This document shows, piece after piece, positions 8,047 to 17,311 of a stretch of 64,000 nucleotides of DNA. Each line of letters opens with the position of its first letter. Within the stretch, counting starts at the first letter, position 1. A model generated the notes under the pieces. It ran no database searches and was not told the DNA's origin. It saw only the letters and a program-made list of their open reading frames with translations. Source of the stretch: Acherontichlamydia pituitae. GTDB lineage: Bacteria; Chlamydiota; Chlamydiia; Chlamydiales; Rhabdochlamydiaceae. The position numbers were made by a program, and so were the translations under genes. Location of the stretch: positions 248,001 through 312,000 of the forward strand of contig JAHCAX010000002.1 in the NCBI GenBank assembly GCA_019634675.1. Direction: 5' to 3'.

Positions 8047-9231
8047 CTAAATTCCTCTTAAATCGTAATGCATCCGGTTTTCAACAGGGCGCCGGCGCTG
8101 AAACACATCTGTTCCAAGCAGCGCATTTAAGATCCGCTTGCTGACGTTTAATCCATTTGCATCCTGATAATATTTAAGAGGTGCGCAATGGTGGTCAAAA
8201 TTGTCTGGAGCATTCCTGACCGTCTCTTTGAACCGCATCTCGACCGCTCTACTAGCATCCACCCACTCTGCAGGAGAGGCTGCTCCCGGGATGATCGGAT
8301 CATCAGGATGATAGACAACAAGAGCCCGATCGCCCATCGCTTGAATCGGCTGCTTGACATCGATCTCCCACTTTATCCCTCCCACAAGCTGTCCAAGGAT
8401 CGCTTTCACAATATCCGCTATCCATCCGCTTCTCAATCCCGCAGGTAAAAATTGATTGATGATCGAAGAATGCTTGATCACATGGCTGATGCTTCCAAAA
8501 GAGCGGAGGTTGACATAGTTGCCCGCATCCTGATGCATTCCCCTGACAAGCGCGCTGATCCCGCCTCCGTAGGAATACCCCATCATATGGATATTGTTCT
8601 TAGAAACTCCCATTGCCTGATGCACGGCCTGCACCATGGCATCTCCGTCCAGGACGCACTGGTCCGCATCGGTCAGATCTGAGCCATAACGGTAATCAAA
8701 GACAACGACATTAAAGGGGATCGGCGAAGTAATCCCTTTCTTCAACAGCCAGTTCCAACATTCGCTCTTAGCTAACTGTGCATTTGGGCTAAAACATATA
8801 ATTGTCGGAACATCCTGTCCCACTCCCCGCTGATGCTGGTAAAATGCGCCTTTGACCAGCGTTCCATCCGGAGCTGTGACATTGAGCTCGCTAGCTTGGT
8901 AAGTATTTCTTAAAGGAATCCATGGCGAATGCCCTCCCTGCCCTGACCAAAACTCTGTCCATTGCCGATCAACCTCAGTGCGAGTAGCTTCTGGAACGTT
9001 AGATATTGGTAAAACCATCGAACGGCACATGTGCTTGGCCGGCTTCAAGATCAGATGGGCTATCAAATCCAAAACTTTAGTAAAGCACAGGTATACCTTC
9101 TGAAGGAAAGGCTCCTCAGATTGTTTCCAAATTTCAATAACATTACTATGCAAATGAATATTAGAGCTATTCCAATTAGCCTGGAATTGAACCTGATTAA
9201 TTGGGTTTTGAACTGGAACAGTTACCGCCAT
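8047..9231 (-). CDS. Alpha/beta hydrolase, chlamydial CHLPS/DUF818-like
   Basis: 394 residues. The C-terminal two thirds has an alpha/beta hydrolase layout: nucleophile elbow GYSYGGG with Ser220, acid turn YHPDDPIIP with Asp310/311, and His347/348 in DNFDHHCAPL. The first ~110 residues are family-specific, with a hydrophobic helix around 45-62. It shares design with the gene at 27,330 (398 residues, GTSMGSG elbow), so the two are probable paralogues. I relate them to the chlamydia-restricted DUF818 (CHLPS 43-kDa) family from memory. Substrate is unknown; lipase, esterase or host-lipid activity are all possible. A near-consensus promoter and a GAGGAT ribosome-binding site precede the start. 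Confidence 0.75.
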   Translation of the reverse strand: MAVTVPVQNPINQVQFQANWNSSNIHLHSNVIEIWKQSEEPFLQKVYLCFTKVLDLIAHLILKPAKHMCRSMVLPISNVPEATRTEVDRQWTEFWSGQGGHSPWIPLRNTYQASELNVTAPDGTLVKGAFYQHQRGVGQDVPTIICFSPNAQLAKSECWNWLLKKGITSPIPFNVVVFDYRYGSDLTDADQCVLDGDAMVQAVHQAMGVSKNNIHMMGYSYGGGISALVRGMHQDAGNYVNLRSFGSISHVIKHSSIINQFLPAGLRSGWIADIVKAILGQLVGGIKWEIDVKQPIQAMGDRALVVYHPDDPIIPGAASPAEWVDASRAVEMRFKETVRNAPDNFDHHCAPLKYYQDANGLNVSKRILNALLGTDVFQRRRPVENRMHYDLRGI

Positions 9232-9260
9232 AAATTATCCTCACAATAAAGTTGGCGGCA

Positions 9261-9288
9261 ATTATATAGAAAAAACAACAAACGTCAA
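9261..9288 (-). promoter_or_regulatory. Near-consensus sigma-66/70 promoter for the DUF818-like hydrolase
   Basis: Reverse strand TTGACG (9288-9283), 16-bp spacer, TATAAT (9266-9261), about 30 bp upstream of the start codon at 9231. Confidence 0.7.
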
Positions 9289-9293
9289 TTCAA

Positions 9294-10754
9294 TTAAACA
9301 TTGTATGTTGACGAGGTGACATTACCCCCGGTCCCTGTCCAATTCGTATGGAAGAACTGCCCGCGCGGCTTATCGACCCGTTCATAGGTATGGGCCCCGA
9401 AGAAATCGCGCAGCGCTTGGATCAAGTTTGCCGGAAGGTGTCCTGAACGGTAACCATCAAAGAAGGCAAGCCCTGTGCTAAAGCATGGCGTTGAAATCCC
9501 ATTCAATGCCGCTTGGGAAACAACACGCCGCCATCCCGCTTCCGCGCCTGCGATCTCTTTACGGAAATAATCATCAAACAATAAGCTCGGCAGATCAGGC
9601 TTTCGATCGTAGGCCTGTTTAATATCATTTAAGAAGCGGCTGCGGATGATGCATCCCGCCCGCCACATTAGGGCGATCGAACCATAGTTCAATTTCCACT
9701 TCATCTCTTTTGCTGCAGCGCGCATGAGCATGAATCCTTGCGTGTAGCTGATGATCTTTGATGCATAGAGCGCTTGCCGCACATCTTCGATGAACTGCTT
9801 CTTGTCGCCTGTAAATGCTGCTGCCGGCTTCGAATAGACCTTCTCTGCTTGGAGCCTTTCGTCTTTCAACGAGGAGAGGCATCTTGCGAAGACCGACTCT
9901 GCAATCAAAGATACAGGGATGCCGAGATCTAACGCGCTGATCCCCGTCCATTTTCCCGTCCCTTTTTGTCCTGCCACATCAAGAATTTTATCGATGAGCG
10001 GAGAGCCGTCTGCGTCCTTATGCGTAAATATCTGGGCGGTGATCTCGATCAAAAAGCTGTTGAGCACGCCTTTGTTCCATTCGGAAAAGATCGCTTGGAT
10101 CTCAGAAATGGAGCATCCCAATAGGTTGCGCAATAGAGAATACGCCTCGGAAATGAGCTGCATATCGCCATACTCGATCCCGTTATGGACCATTTTGACA
10201 TAGTGCCCGGCTCCCCCATCGCCTACCCAATCGCAGCAAGGAAGTCCATCTTCTGCAGCCTTTGCAGAGATCCCTTGAAAGATCGGCTTGACAGCAGCCC
10301 ATGCATCGGGATTGCCGCCCGGCATGATCGAAGGGCCGTGCCGCGCTCCCTCTTCGCCTCCGGAGATCCCCGTGCCGATGTACAAAATCCCTTTCGCTTG
10401 GAGCATCTGCGTGCGCCGCTCTGTATCAGGGTAATGGCTGTTTCCTCCATCGATGACAATATCCCCCTTTTCTAAGAAGGGGAGGCACTCCTCGATCAGC
10501 TCATCGACAGGGTCTCCAGCCTTGACCATCATCATCACTTTGCGCGGCTTCTTCAAATTTTGAAAAAATTCTTGAAGGGTATGAGAACCGATGACCTGGG
10601 TGTTTTTCGCAGGACCGGCCATGAAATCGTCGACTTTGGAAACCGTCCGGTTAAAGACAGCGACCGTATAACCGTGGTCATTCATATTGAGGACCAAATT
10701 CTGTCCCATCACGGCAAGCCCGATAAGTCCAATGTCTGCTTTCTGCTGGGTCAT
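9294..10754 (-). CDS. gnd: 6-phosphogluconate dehydrogenase, decarboxylating
   Basis: 486 residues from the ATG at 10754, chosen over one 15 bp upstream because GAGGAGAAAG sits directly before it. The Rossmann motif IGLIGLAVMGQNLVLNMNDH opens the protein. DGGNSHY, SGGEEGARHGPSIMPGG and GDGGAGHYVKMVHNGIEYGD carry the catalytic Lys and substrate-binding residues, and the C-terminal tail (GTGGNVTSSTYNV) is typical of the long form. The enzyme converts 6-phosphogluconate and NADP+ to ribulose 5-phosphate, CO2 and NADPH in the cytosolic oxidative pentose phosphate pathway. Linkage to lepA matches CT063-CT064. Confidence 0.97.
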   Translation of the reverse strand: MTQQKADIGLIGLAVMGQNLVLNMNDHGYTVAVFNRTVSKVDDFMAGPAKNTQVIGSHTLQEFFQNLKKPRKVMMMVKAGDPVDELIEECLPFLEKGDIVIDGGNSHYPDTERRTQMLQAKGILYIGTGISGGEEGARHGPSIMPGGNPDAWAAVKPIFQGISAKAAEDGLPCCDWVGDGGAGHYVKMVHNGIEYGDMQLISEAYSLLRNLLGCSISEIQAIFSEWNKGVLNSFLIEITAQIFTHKDADGSPLIDKILDVAGQKGTGKWTGISALDLGIPVSLIAESVFARCLSSLKDERLQAEKVYSKPAAAFTGDKKQFIEDVRQALYASKIISYTQGFMLMRAAAKEMKWKLNYGSIALMWRAGCIIRSRFLNDIKQAYDRKPDLPSLLFDDYFRKEIAGAEAGWRRVVSQAALNGISTPCFSTGLAFFDGYRSGHLPANLIQALRDFFGAHTYERVDKPRGQFFHTNWTGTGGNVTSSTYNV

Positions 10755-10818
10755 TTTCTTTCTCCTCATTTAGTTGTTGAGCCAAACGGCAATTTTTCAG
10801 TAAACTCTCTACTCGTTT

Positions 10819-10892
10819 GTCCTCGTAGCTCAGGTGGATAGAGCGGTCGCCTCCTAAGCGGCAGGTCGCGCGTTCAACTCGCGCCGAGGACG
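10819..10892 (+). tRNA. tRNA-Arg (anticodon CCT)
   Basis: Full cloverleaf: acceptor GTCCTCG/CGAGGAC, D-arm GCTC/GAGC, anticodon stem GTCGC/GCGGC with loop CTCCTAA giving anticodon CCT (reads AGG), T-arm GCGCG/CGCGC with TTCAACT loop, discriminator G. CCA is not encoded. Confidence 0.95.
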
Positions 10893-10899
10893 AACTTTT

Positions 10900-11577
10900 T
10901 TAAGTCTTTAAGTATTTGTCCACGCCTTGCGCAATTCCCACAGCGATCCGATCAAGATAGGTACGGTCTTTGAGCCGGTTGCGCTCAGCTTGGTTCGTAA
11001 TGAACCCCCCTTCGACAAGGACAGCTGGCATATCGGTTTCTCGGATCACATGGAAATTACCATGCTTGACCCCTCGAGAATTTCCATCAGTCTGGTCGAT
11101 GACTCGGCCCAAAATACAGCCGGCCAGCCTCTGCGATGCCCTCGAGCGCCACATCTCGTCAGAGTTGTAATAGAAGACCTCGATCCCTTGCGCATCGACG
11201 CTTTTGGACGCATTAAAGTGGATGCTGACAAAAAGAGAGGCTTTAGCCTTGTTGGCAATCTGCACCCGCTTGGGCAATGAGATGTAGGTGTCCCGGCTCC
11301 GCGTTAAGATCACGCGATATCCCAGTTCTTCCAGGTGTTTCTTAGTCAGCAGCGTTGTCAAAAGGGTGACTTTCTTTTCCAAGAATGAACGGACCTTCGC
11401 TCCTTCATCAGTGCCGCCATGGCCTGCGTCTAAAATGACCACAGGCTTCATCGCTGTCGATCCATCTTGGTATTTTCCAGGAACATATGGATTTCCAGAC
11501 GGATGCCTTCCCGCCGCTGAACACGTCGCAAAGATGAACAGACACAAAACGGTCAAGATTGCGCGTTGGTAGCGCAT
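10900..11577 (-). CDS. amiA: N-acetylmuramoyl-L-alanine amidase (Amidase_3), AmiA-like
   Basis: 225 residues from the ATG at 11577, which follows AAGAGAAGAGC; a start 72 bp upstream would put the signal peptide inside the protein. Residues 1-22 (MRYQRAILTVLCLFIFATCSA) form a signal peptide. Zinc-binding and catalytic positions are visible in order: DAGHGGTDEGA (His, Glu), SIHFNAS (His) and VLVEGGFITN (catalytic Glu). Such enzymes cut the amide between N-acetylmuramic acid and the stem peptide in the periplasm, and chlamydial AmiA is tied to division and wall remodelling. In C. trachomatis amiA adjoins murE; here an opposite-strand kinase gene lies between. Confidence 0.93.
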   Translation of the reverse strand: MRYQRAILTVLCLFIFATCSAAGRHPSGNPYVPGKYQDGSTAMKPVVILDAGHGGTDEGAKVRSFLEKKVTLLTTLLTKKHLEELGYRVILTRSRDTYISLPKRVQIANKAKASLFVSIHFNASKSVDAQGIEVFYYNSDEMWRSRASQRLAGCILGRVIDQTDGNSRGVKHGNFHVIRETDMPAVLVEGGFITNQAERNRLKDRTYLDRIAVGIAQGVDKYLKT

Positions 11578-11886
11578 GGGCTCTTCTCTTAGCTTATTGG
11601 AGTTGTGTATAAATTTAGGCGCGGATCGGATTAGAGTCAACCTCTTCATGAGATCTTTTTGAGCCTTTTAAGATGTTTACGATGGGGCTAATGAACAATT
11701 CCGATCCCGCATATCCCACCCCTTTTTCTTAAAATCTCACCTCTTCTAAATTTGACGTAAATAATTAAAAATCAACATATTAACAATACGTTATTAACAT
11801 TAATAATAAAATAATAAAAAATTTATACTATCCTAACAAGACAATACTAAAATAAAGGATAAAAGATAATAAACAAGGATATTAAT

Positions 11887-13410
11887 ATGACATCTGGAGT
11901 TAGAAGTGGTTCAGGATCCCATGTCCAACAAGCGATGCCGGACGGCATCCGCAGACAGACTTTAAGCGAGCGAACTGGAATCCACGGAAATGTCCGAGTC
12001 CTCGATCAAAAAGCACGAGAAAAAGGATTTGCCCCTGAAAAAGTCATGGACGTATATAGAAAAGCAAAGACCGATGGAGACGTCAAACTTCAAAGCGCTT
12101 TGGAGAATGCAGATCGGAACAAATTTCAAACGATCAAACGGGAAGATATTGAAAAGAGATATTACTTGCCATTGGGCCATTTGGGAAAAGGTTCCCATCA
12201 TGAGGTATCTCTTGGCCTACGAAGCGAAGGAACTGTTGCAGCCGTTCAAAAACCTCATTCTAGCAGACGCGCACACAATGTTCCTCCACAAGAACTCAAA
12301 TACCACGAAGCGACTAAAGGTTGCCCAAACGTGATTCAAGTGATCGAATATGCAAACGGACAATGCTTCCTTGAACTGGCAGATGGCGACTTATCAAAAG
12401 TAACTCAAAGCGGCGCCGCACCTCTAAACAATGCTCCCGACCTGATCCTTGGGTGCATTAAGGCGGGAGAACAATTAGCCGAACAACAAGTCATGCATTT
12501 GGACATAAAACCGGATAACTTATTAATCGGAAAAGATGGCGAGGTGAAAGCTGCAGACTTTGAGATGGCCTCAATGGTCAACGAGTATGGCATTGCAACG
12601 GAAAATTTGCTAAGAGGCAACTTGCATTTTTACTCTCCCGAACGCCGGGCGATGGCTTTCGGAGCTCCCCGACACCCTGTCGGCCTGCAAGACAATGTTT
12701 GGGCTTTGATGCACGTCATTTGTGAAATTGCAACAAAGTCTTCAACTTCATGGTGCAAACTCAGCCCCGATTTCCAACAGAGGCTCAGACAATACGAACA
12801 GGTCATCGAACAGGGGCATCAAGCCGGCTTAAAAGCAGGAGCGCTATGGTCTCCGGCTTATCACAAAACAATGCATCAACACATCTACTACAGCCTTAAC
12901 TTACTCCCCAATGGCAACTTATTTGAAGGCTTAACGCCGCAAACACCGATCGATGATATTGTCATGAGAATGGCCGCAACCGATCCTCATCAGCGGATCT
13001 CCATCAAAGGAGCAGGCGTCCTAATGCGGATCGCGATGAGCCACCCAAGCACATACTTAGCAGCTCAGCAGAACCTCCTCTCGACCTTACCTTCCACTCC
13101 TTCTCAACCTATACAACCAGCACCACAACAACACTATCCACCGATGATGCCGCAGCAGCAACACGTTGCCCCGCAACAACAAGTTCAGACTATTAATCCT
13201 CCTAAAGATCATTTTACGCTTGTTCATGAAAAAAGAATAAAGATTGAAAAAGAAATCAAAGACACAGAAATGTTAATTGAATATCGAAAAAATGGTTATC
13301 CAATCAATCTCTCTTTTGACTTAAATGACCATCATCTTCAATTGCGTTTGGAACTGATTAAAATATTGGACGAAGAAATCGCTATCTTAAAAAGAATGAA
13401 TGGAATCTAA
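11887..13410 (+). CDS. Eukaryotic-type Ser/Thr protein kinase-like protein, candidate effector
   Basis: 507 residues with no signal peptide or membrane segment, unlike bacterial PASTA-type Hanks kinases. The kinase domain (about 93-390) shows a glycine-rich loop LGHLGKGSHHEV, candidate ATP-binding Lys122 (VAAVQK), catalytic loop MHLDIKPDNLLI (Asp206, Asn211; HLD in place of HRD), AADFEMAS (Asp224; DFE in place of DFG) and YSPE (250-252) in place of APE. Catalytic residues are present, so activity is possible. A Gln/Pro-rich linker (about 400-440) leads to a helical tail (445-505) that could form a coiled coil. It is inserted, opposite in strand, in the otherwise conserved amiA-murE junction, with a very AT-rich leader. 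I infer a host-directed role; a regulatory kinase inside the bacterium is the alternative. Confidence 0.82.
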   Translation: MTSGVRSGSGSHVQQAMPDGIRRQTLSERTGIHGNVRVLDQKAREKGFAPEKVMDVYRKAKTDGDVKLQSALENADRNKFQTIKREDIEKRYYLPLGHLGKGSHHEVSLGLRSEGTVAAVQKPHSSRRAHNVPPQELKYHEATKGCPNVIQVIEYANGQCFLELADGDLSKVTQSGAAPLNNAPDLILGCIKAGEQLAEQQVMHLDIKPDNLLIGKDGEVKAADFEMASMVNEYGIATENLLRGNLHFYSPERRAMAFGAPRHPVGLQDNVWALMHVICEIATKSSTSWCKLSPDFQQRLRQYEQVIEQGHQAGLKAGALWSPAYHKTMHQHIYYSLNLLPNGNLFEGLTPQTPIDDIVMRMAATDPHQRISIKGAGVLMRIAMSHPSTYLAAQQNLLSTLPSTPSQPIQPAPQQHYPPMMPQQQHVAPQQQVQTINPPKDHFTLVHEKRIKIEKEIKDTEMLIEYRKNGYPINLSFDLNDHHLQLRLELIKILDEEIAILKRMNGI

Positions 13411-13417
13411 GAGACCG

Positions 13418-14890
13418 TTAACGGCAGGCTTTCTCGGCAACTAATCGGTCATCAAAATTGATCGTCTGATGGGAAAAAATCTGATAGGTCTCATGCCCTT
13501 TGCCGGCAATTAAGATCAGGTCTGTCGGCTTCGCCATTGCGACAGCTGCCTTGATCGCCTCTTCCCGATCTGCAATGACAATCGCATGGGCAGGGCTTTT
13601 GAAACCTGTCAAAATCTGACGAATGATCGCATCGGGATCTTCTTGACGCGGGTTGTCTGAGGTCACGATCGACACATCCGATAAGGACTCAACAACAGCT
13701 CCCATTTTCGGACGCTTGCCTGCATCCCGGCTTCCGCCGCAGCCAAAGACCGTGATCAACCGCCCTGTTTTGATCTCGTTCAGCGTTTGCAGCACATTGC
13801 TCAGCGCATCATCGGTGTGGGCATAATCGACAAAGATCGGCAGCTGCTTAGAGTTGGGAACCCGTTCTAACCTTCCGGGAACTTTAGGAAATTTAGAAAG
13901 GACCTTGAGGATCTCCTCGATTGCAAATCCTCTGGCAAGCCCGACTCCGATCGCAGCTAAGCAGTTGTAGACGTTAAAACGGCCGATCAACGGCGATTCA
14001 AACGGATATCGTTTCGACTGGTAGCAGATCTGCATCTGCATCCCGTTTGCAGTCAATCGGATCCCTTCCGCTTTGAGGTCGCAGGACGCATCGATCCCAT
14101 AAGTGATCACTTGGGCTTGGCACTCTTTGAGCATACGCGCATGCCAAGGGCTATCGGCATTCACGACAGCTGTCTTTGCAAATTGCGTCTTTTGAGCGCT
14201 CTTAGCTGCGACCAACGAGGAAAAGAGGGACGCCTTGGCATCGGCGTAGCTTTCCATATCGGGATGGTAGTCGAGATGGTCTTGGGTCAAATTGGTAAAG
14301 ACCGCCACATCATATTCGATCCCATTCACCCTTCCTTGATGCAGGGCATGGGACGAGACCTCCATGACGCAGCTTTTGCACCCTTGCGCCGCCATATCTT
14401 GGAAAAGCTTGTAATTGGCAATCACATCGGGCGTTGTCTGGGTCGAAGGGAACACATGCTGTCCGACGATCCACTCGATCGTTCCGATCAGTCCGCAAGG
14501 ATTTTGCAAATGGTCCAGAAGAAACTTAATCAGGTAAGAGCTCGTCGTCTTCCCATTGGTCCCGGTGATCCCGACGAGGAAAAGGGAGTGGTCGGCATTG
14601 TTGAAATAAGCGCGTGCAAGTTTTGATTCCATTAGGTCTACGCGCGGATGGATAAGCTGGACGACCTGTGGATAAAAAGGGTTGTAGATGTCGGTCATCA
14701 CAGCGCTAGCTCCTGCTGCTACAGCATCAGGGATAAAACGGGCCCCATCTTGAGTCAGACCCTTTTTCGCAAGAAATAAGTTTCCAGGGCCGATCGCTTT
14801 GGAGTTGGTGCTGATGCCGGTGATCTCAATTTCTTTTGAGCCGCGGACCGCAATTTCAGGGATGTCTTTAAGGAGTTTTTTGAGCTTCAT
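13418..14890 (-). CDS. murE: UDP-MurNAc-L-Ala-D-Glu:meso-diaminopimelate ligase
   Basis: 490 residues from the ATG at 14890, which overlaps the ftsI stop as ATGA and gives the usual MurE N-terminus. GITGTNGKTTSS is the ATP-binding loop. MEVSSHALHQGRV and TNLTQDHLDYH are Mur-ligase motifs, and VDYAHTDDAL and TSDNPRQEDP lie in the C-terminal domain. The DNPR motif marks ligases that add meso-diaminopimelate rather than lysine. The enzyme adds the third stem-peptide residue in the cytosol. It is the last gene of the mraZ-rsmH-ftsL-ftsI-murE operon. Confidence 0.97.
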   Translation of the reverse strand: MKLKKLLKDIPEIAVRGSKEIEITGISTNSKAIGPGNLFLAKKGLTQDGARFIPDAVAAGASAVMTDIYNPFYPQVVQLIHPRVDLMESKLARAYFNNADHSLFLVGITGTNGKTTSSYLIKFLLDHLQNPCGLIGTIEWIVGQHVFPSTQTTPDVIANYKLFQDMAAQGCKSCVMEVSSHALHQGRVNGIEYDVAVFTNLTQDHLDYHPDMESYADAKASLFSSLVAAKSAQKTQFAKTAVVNADSPWHARMLKECQAQVITYGIDASCDLKAEGIRLTANGMQMQICYQSKRYPFESPLIGRFNVYNCLAAIGVGLARGFAIEEILKVLSKFPKVPGRLERVPNSKQLPIFVDYAHTDDALSNVLQTLNEIKTGRLITVFGCGGSRDAGKRPKMGAVVESLSDVSIVTSDNPRQEDPDAIIRQILTGFKSPAHAIVIADREEAIKAAVAMAKPTDLILIAGKGHETYQIFSHQTINFDDRLVAEKACR

Positions 14891-16917
14891 GAATTCCACT
14901 GGCTGTACAGCTCGCGCAATGCCTTGACCTCTTTGAGCCAATCGGCTTTTTCTTCATTGCGTCGAGGATCGCCAACAGGATACCCATAAGGGTCATCCGG
15001 TTCAACACCTAAATACTGGAGCGTGCGGAGCCCGATCTCCCGGAAGGCTGGCGCTGCGCAGTTTCCCCCATGCTGGTTCTTGCCGACCCCTGGGATATAT
15101 TTGAACTCTGGCTCGTCGATGACAACCATGAGGACGAACTGGGGATCTTTGGCCGGCGCAAACCCGATAAACGTCGAGATGTGGTCCTTTTTTGAGTAAG
15201 CACCATTGACGATCTTTTCAGAAGTTGCTGTTTTTCCAGCCTCAGTATAGCCGTAGATGTCCCCTTTCGATGCGGTGCCTCCTGGTTTGGTGACATACTT
15301 CATCGCTTTGACCACCTCTTGAGCGATCTCCCCTTCCAGCAATCGGGGAAATGCGGCAACCCTTTCAGAAGAGGTGTTGTCGAGCAGGACCTCTTGCGTT
15401 CCATCTCTTCTTTTCCGGACCACTTTGCGCACAATTGTCGGACGCACATCGTAGCCTCCATTAGCAATGATCGCATATCCTTTCAGCATCTGCAGGCTAT
15501 TGCAAAGAACATTATGGCCAAATGCGATTGAAAAAGGGGTCGGCGTCGACCATTCCACCTTTCCATTCGGATGGAGTTTGCCAGGAGTCGGAAGAAGGCC
15601 AGGGCTCTCCGACGGCAGCTCGATCCCCGTCTTCTTGCCAAAACCTAAAATGTCGCTAAGGGCATCGCGATACCACTTCTCCCCTAGCTGCTCAATGATC
15701 CTTTGAACCAAACGGGACATATAGATGTTCGAGGATTTTTGAAGTCCCATATACATATTAAGAAAATTGTGTCGCCGCGTATCATGAATCGGCTTGGAGC
15801 GGCCGGGAAAGGTTCCGTTTGCTGTCGATAATTTTTCAAGAGGAGAAAAAATCGGCTTCTTACCTTGTTTAGCAAGCTCCTTGTTGGCTTTCAAAGCAAT
15901 GGCAAGGGTCAGCGGCTTCATCATGGAAGCTGGCTCAAATGGATCGGTCAACGCTTTGACTTTCGTGTTCTCGCTAAGCACAGGATCATTAAAGTATTTC
16001 GGATATTCTGCTGGCTCGAACCATGGGTACTGCGCCAATGCATAGATTTCCCCCGTTCGCGGATGCATCAAGATCGCCCAGCCGCTCTTTGCATTCGACT
16101 TCTTGACAGCCTTTTCGATCTCCTCTTCAGCAATAGCCTGGAGGTAATGGTTGATCGTCAGATGGACATCAGCGCCATCTTCAGGAAAGGCAAGGATCTT
16201 CCCCGTCTCCATCGGATGCCTCGGCGATCGCAAAATGAGCCTTTTCCCCTGCTTGCCTTGCAAGATACGATCGAAAATGAACTCAAGTCCGCCCGTCGGA
16301 ATAGACTGCTGCGTCGCCGCTTCCTTCTCATCCCGCACCGTATGCAGGACTTGCCCCAGAAGCTTACCGAAGGGGTATGAGCGTTGGTAGTCTTGGACAA
16401 AATAGAGGGCGTTGCGCGCAATTTTTTTACCCCGCGCATAGGTGAACCACCACTGGGAGATTTGGTCCTTCTGCTCCCGGTCAAGCCACATGTAGAGCTT
16501 GCGCGAGCGGGACTTGCGCTCAAAATGGGAGCGCAGCGTTTCAAACTCCCCGCTTTTAAGGGGTAAAAACTCCCGCAGCTTTGCTGCCATCTCAGCTCTG
16601 CATTCGGCAGGAATGCCCATCGGATCGAGGTACAAGTGGAACTTAGGCACATCGATGACAAGCGCTTGCGGCTTTTCAGGATGGCCCGGCTTGATCGACG
16701 TATTCGAGTAGAACAGGCCGCGCTTGAACGGCTCGACGACGACAAGCTGATGCTGGGCCCTTGCCGCCCGGCTCCACTTGTCCCCTTCGATGATCTGGAT
16801 CCTAAAGAACTGGACCAGCAGGGCGCAGAACAGAAAAAAAACAAATAGGGATACCCATACCAAACGCTTGCGGATCTTGATCCCCATCGTTCCGCTCGTT
16901 CCGCTATTGATTGCCAT
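14887..16917 (-). CDS. ftsI: Septal peptidoglycan transpeptidase PBP3 (FtsI)
   Basis: 676 residues. A membrane anchor (about 19-40) follows a short basic N-terminus, then the dimerisation domain, then the transpeptidase domain with S331-M-M-K334, S395-S-N397 and K562-T-A-T. The last is a variant of the usual KTGT box: Ala replaces Gly, so beta-lactam binding may differ. The enzyme cross-links septal peptidoglycan, facing the periplasm. A second possible start lies at codon 11 (MGIKIRKR); neither has a strong ribosome-binding site. It overlaps murE by 4 bp and corresponds to CT270. Confidence 0.95.
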   Translation of the reverse strand: MAINSGTSGTMGIKIRKRLVWVSLFVFFLFCALLVQFFRIQIIEGDKWSRAARAQHQLVVVEPFKRGLFYSNTSIKPGHPEKPQALVIDVPKFHLYLDPMGIPAECRAEMAAKLREFLPLKSGEFETLRSHFERKSRSRKLYMWLDREQKDQISQWWFTYARGKKIARNALYFVQDYQRSYPFGKLLGQVLHTVRDEKEAATQQSIPTGGLEFIFDRILQGKQGKRLILRSPRHPMETGKILAFPEDGADVHLTINHYLQAIAEEEIEKAVKKSNAKSGWAILMHPRTGEIYALAQYPWFEPAEYPKYFNDPVLSENTKVKALTDPFEPASMMKPLTLAIALKANKELAKQGKKPIFSPLEKLSTANGTFPGRSKPIHDTRRHNFLNMYMGLQKSSNIYMSRLVQRIIEQLGEKWYRDALSDILGFGKKTGIELPSESPGLLPTPGKLHPNGKVEWSTPTPFSIAFGHNVLCNSLQMLKGYAIIANGGYDVRPTIVRKVVRKRRDGTQEVLLDNTSSERVAAFPRLLEGEIAQEVVKAMKYVTKPGGTASKGDIYGYTEAGKTATSEKIVNGAYSKKDHISTFIGFAPAKDPQFVLMVVIDEPEFKYIPGVGKNQHGGNCAAPAFREIGLRTLQYLGVEPDDPYGYPVGDPRRNEEKADWLKEVKALRELYSQWNS

Positions 16918-16935
16918 AATATTAACTAATGAAGA

Positions 16936-17304
16936 CTATTGCCGCGTACCGACGGCGAGTGGCAGTTTTGGTTTTACAGGAAGAGGTTCCCCTTTTTCCT
17001 CGGTTGAAATCTGAAGGGCCAGCCCTTCGTCCATTGTGACGATCTCTTTGACCATTGGATGCTTCAAATGGGCAAACTCGCTATGGGAGGCCAGCTGCAT
17101 CAGGTTTTGAGGGCTTTCGAACAGCTCGATCTCATACTGCAAACGGGTGTTTTCTTCCCGAAGGTCCTTGATCTCTTTGGCAAGCTGAGGAATTTCCAAA
17201 CGCAGCCGGGTGACATCATTTTGCCTGTCTACATAGGAGTAGAGCAGCACTCCGAAGAATGTGATGCACACTAGGATGCGAGAGAGGATTCCCCTTGATT
17301 CCAT
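16936..17304 (-). CDS. ftsL: FtsL-like division protein
   Basis: 122 residues from the ATG at 17304, which has GAGGGAAAG just before it; a TTG eight codons upstream is possible. One membrane segment (about 6-26) is followed by a heptad-patterned coiled coil (residues ~30-75, with LRLEIPQLAKEIKDLREENT), the layout of FtsL/DivIC bitopic proteins that hold FtsI and FtsW at the septum. Sequence is weakly conserved in this family, so the call rests on size, topology and position between rsmH and ftsI, as for CT271. The tail is Pro-rich. Confidence 0.8.
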   Translation of the reverse strand: MESRGILSRILVCITFFGVLLYSYVDRQNDVTRLRLEIPQLAKEIKDLREENTRLQYEIELFESPQNLMQLASHSEFAHLKHPMVKEIVTMDEGLALQISTEEKGEPLPVKPKLPLAVGTRQ

Positions 17305-17311
17305 CTTTCCC

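Noticed and set aside
16158..16844. 228-codon reverse-strand frame inside ftsI
   Set aside because: It is an alternative frame of the well-supported PBP3 gene, with Ser/Arg-rich composition typical of shadows.
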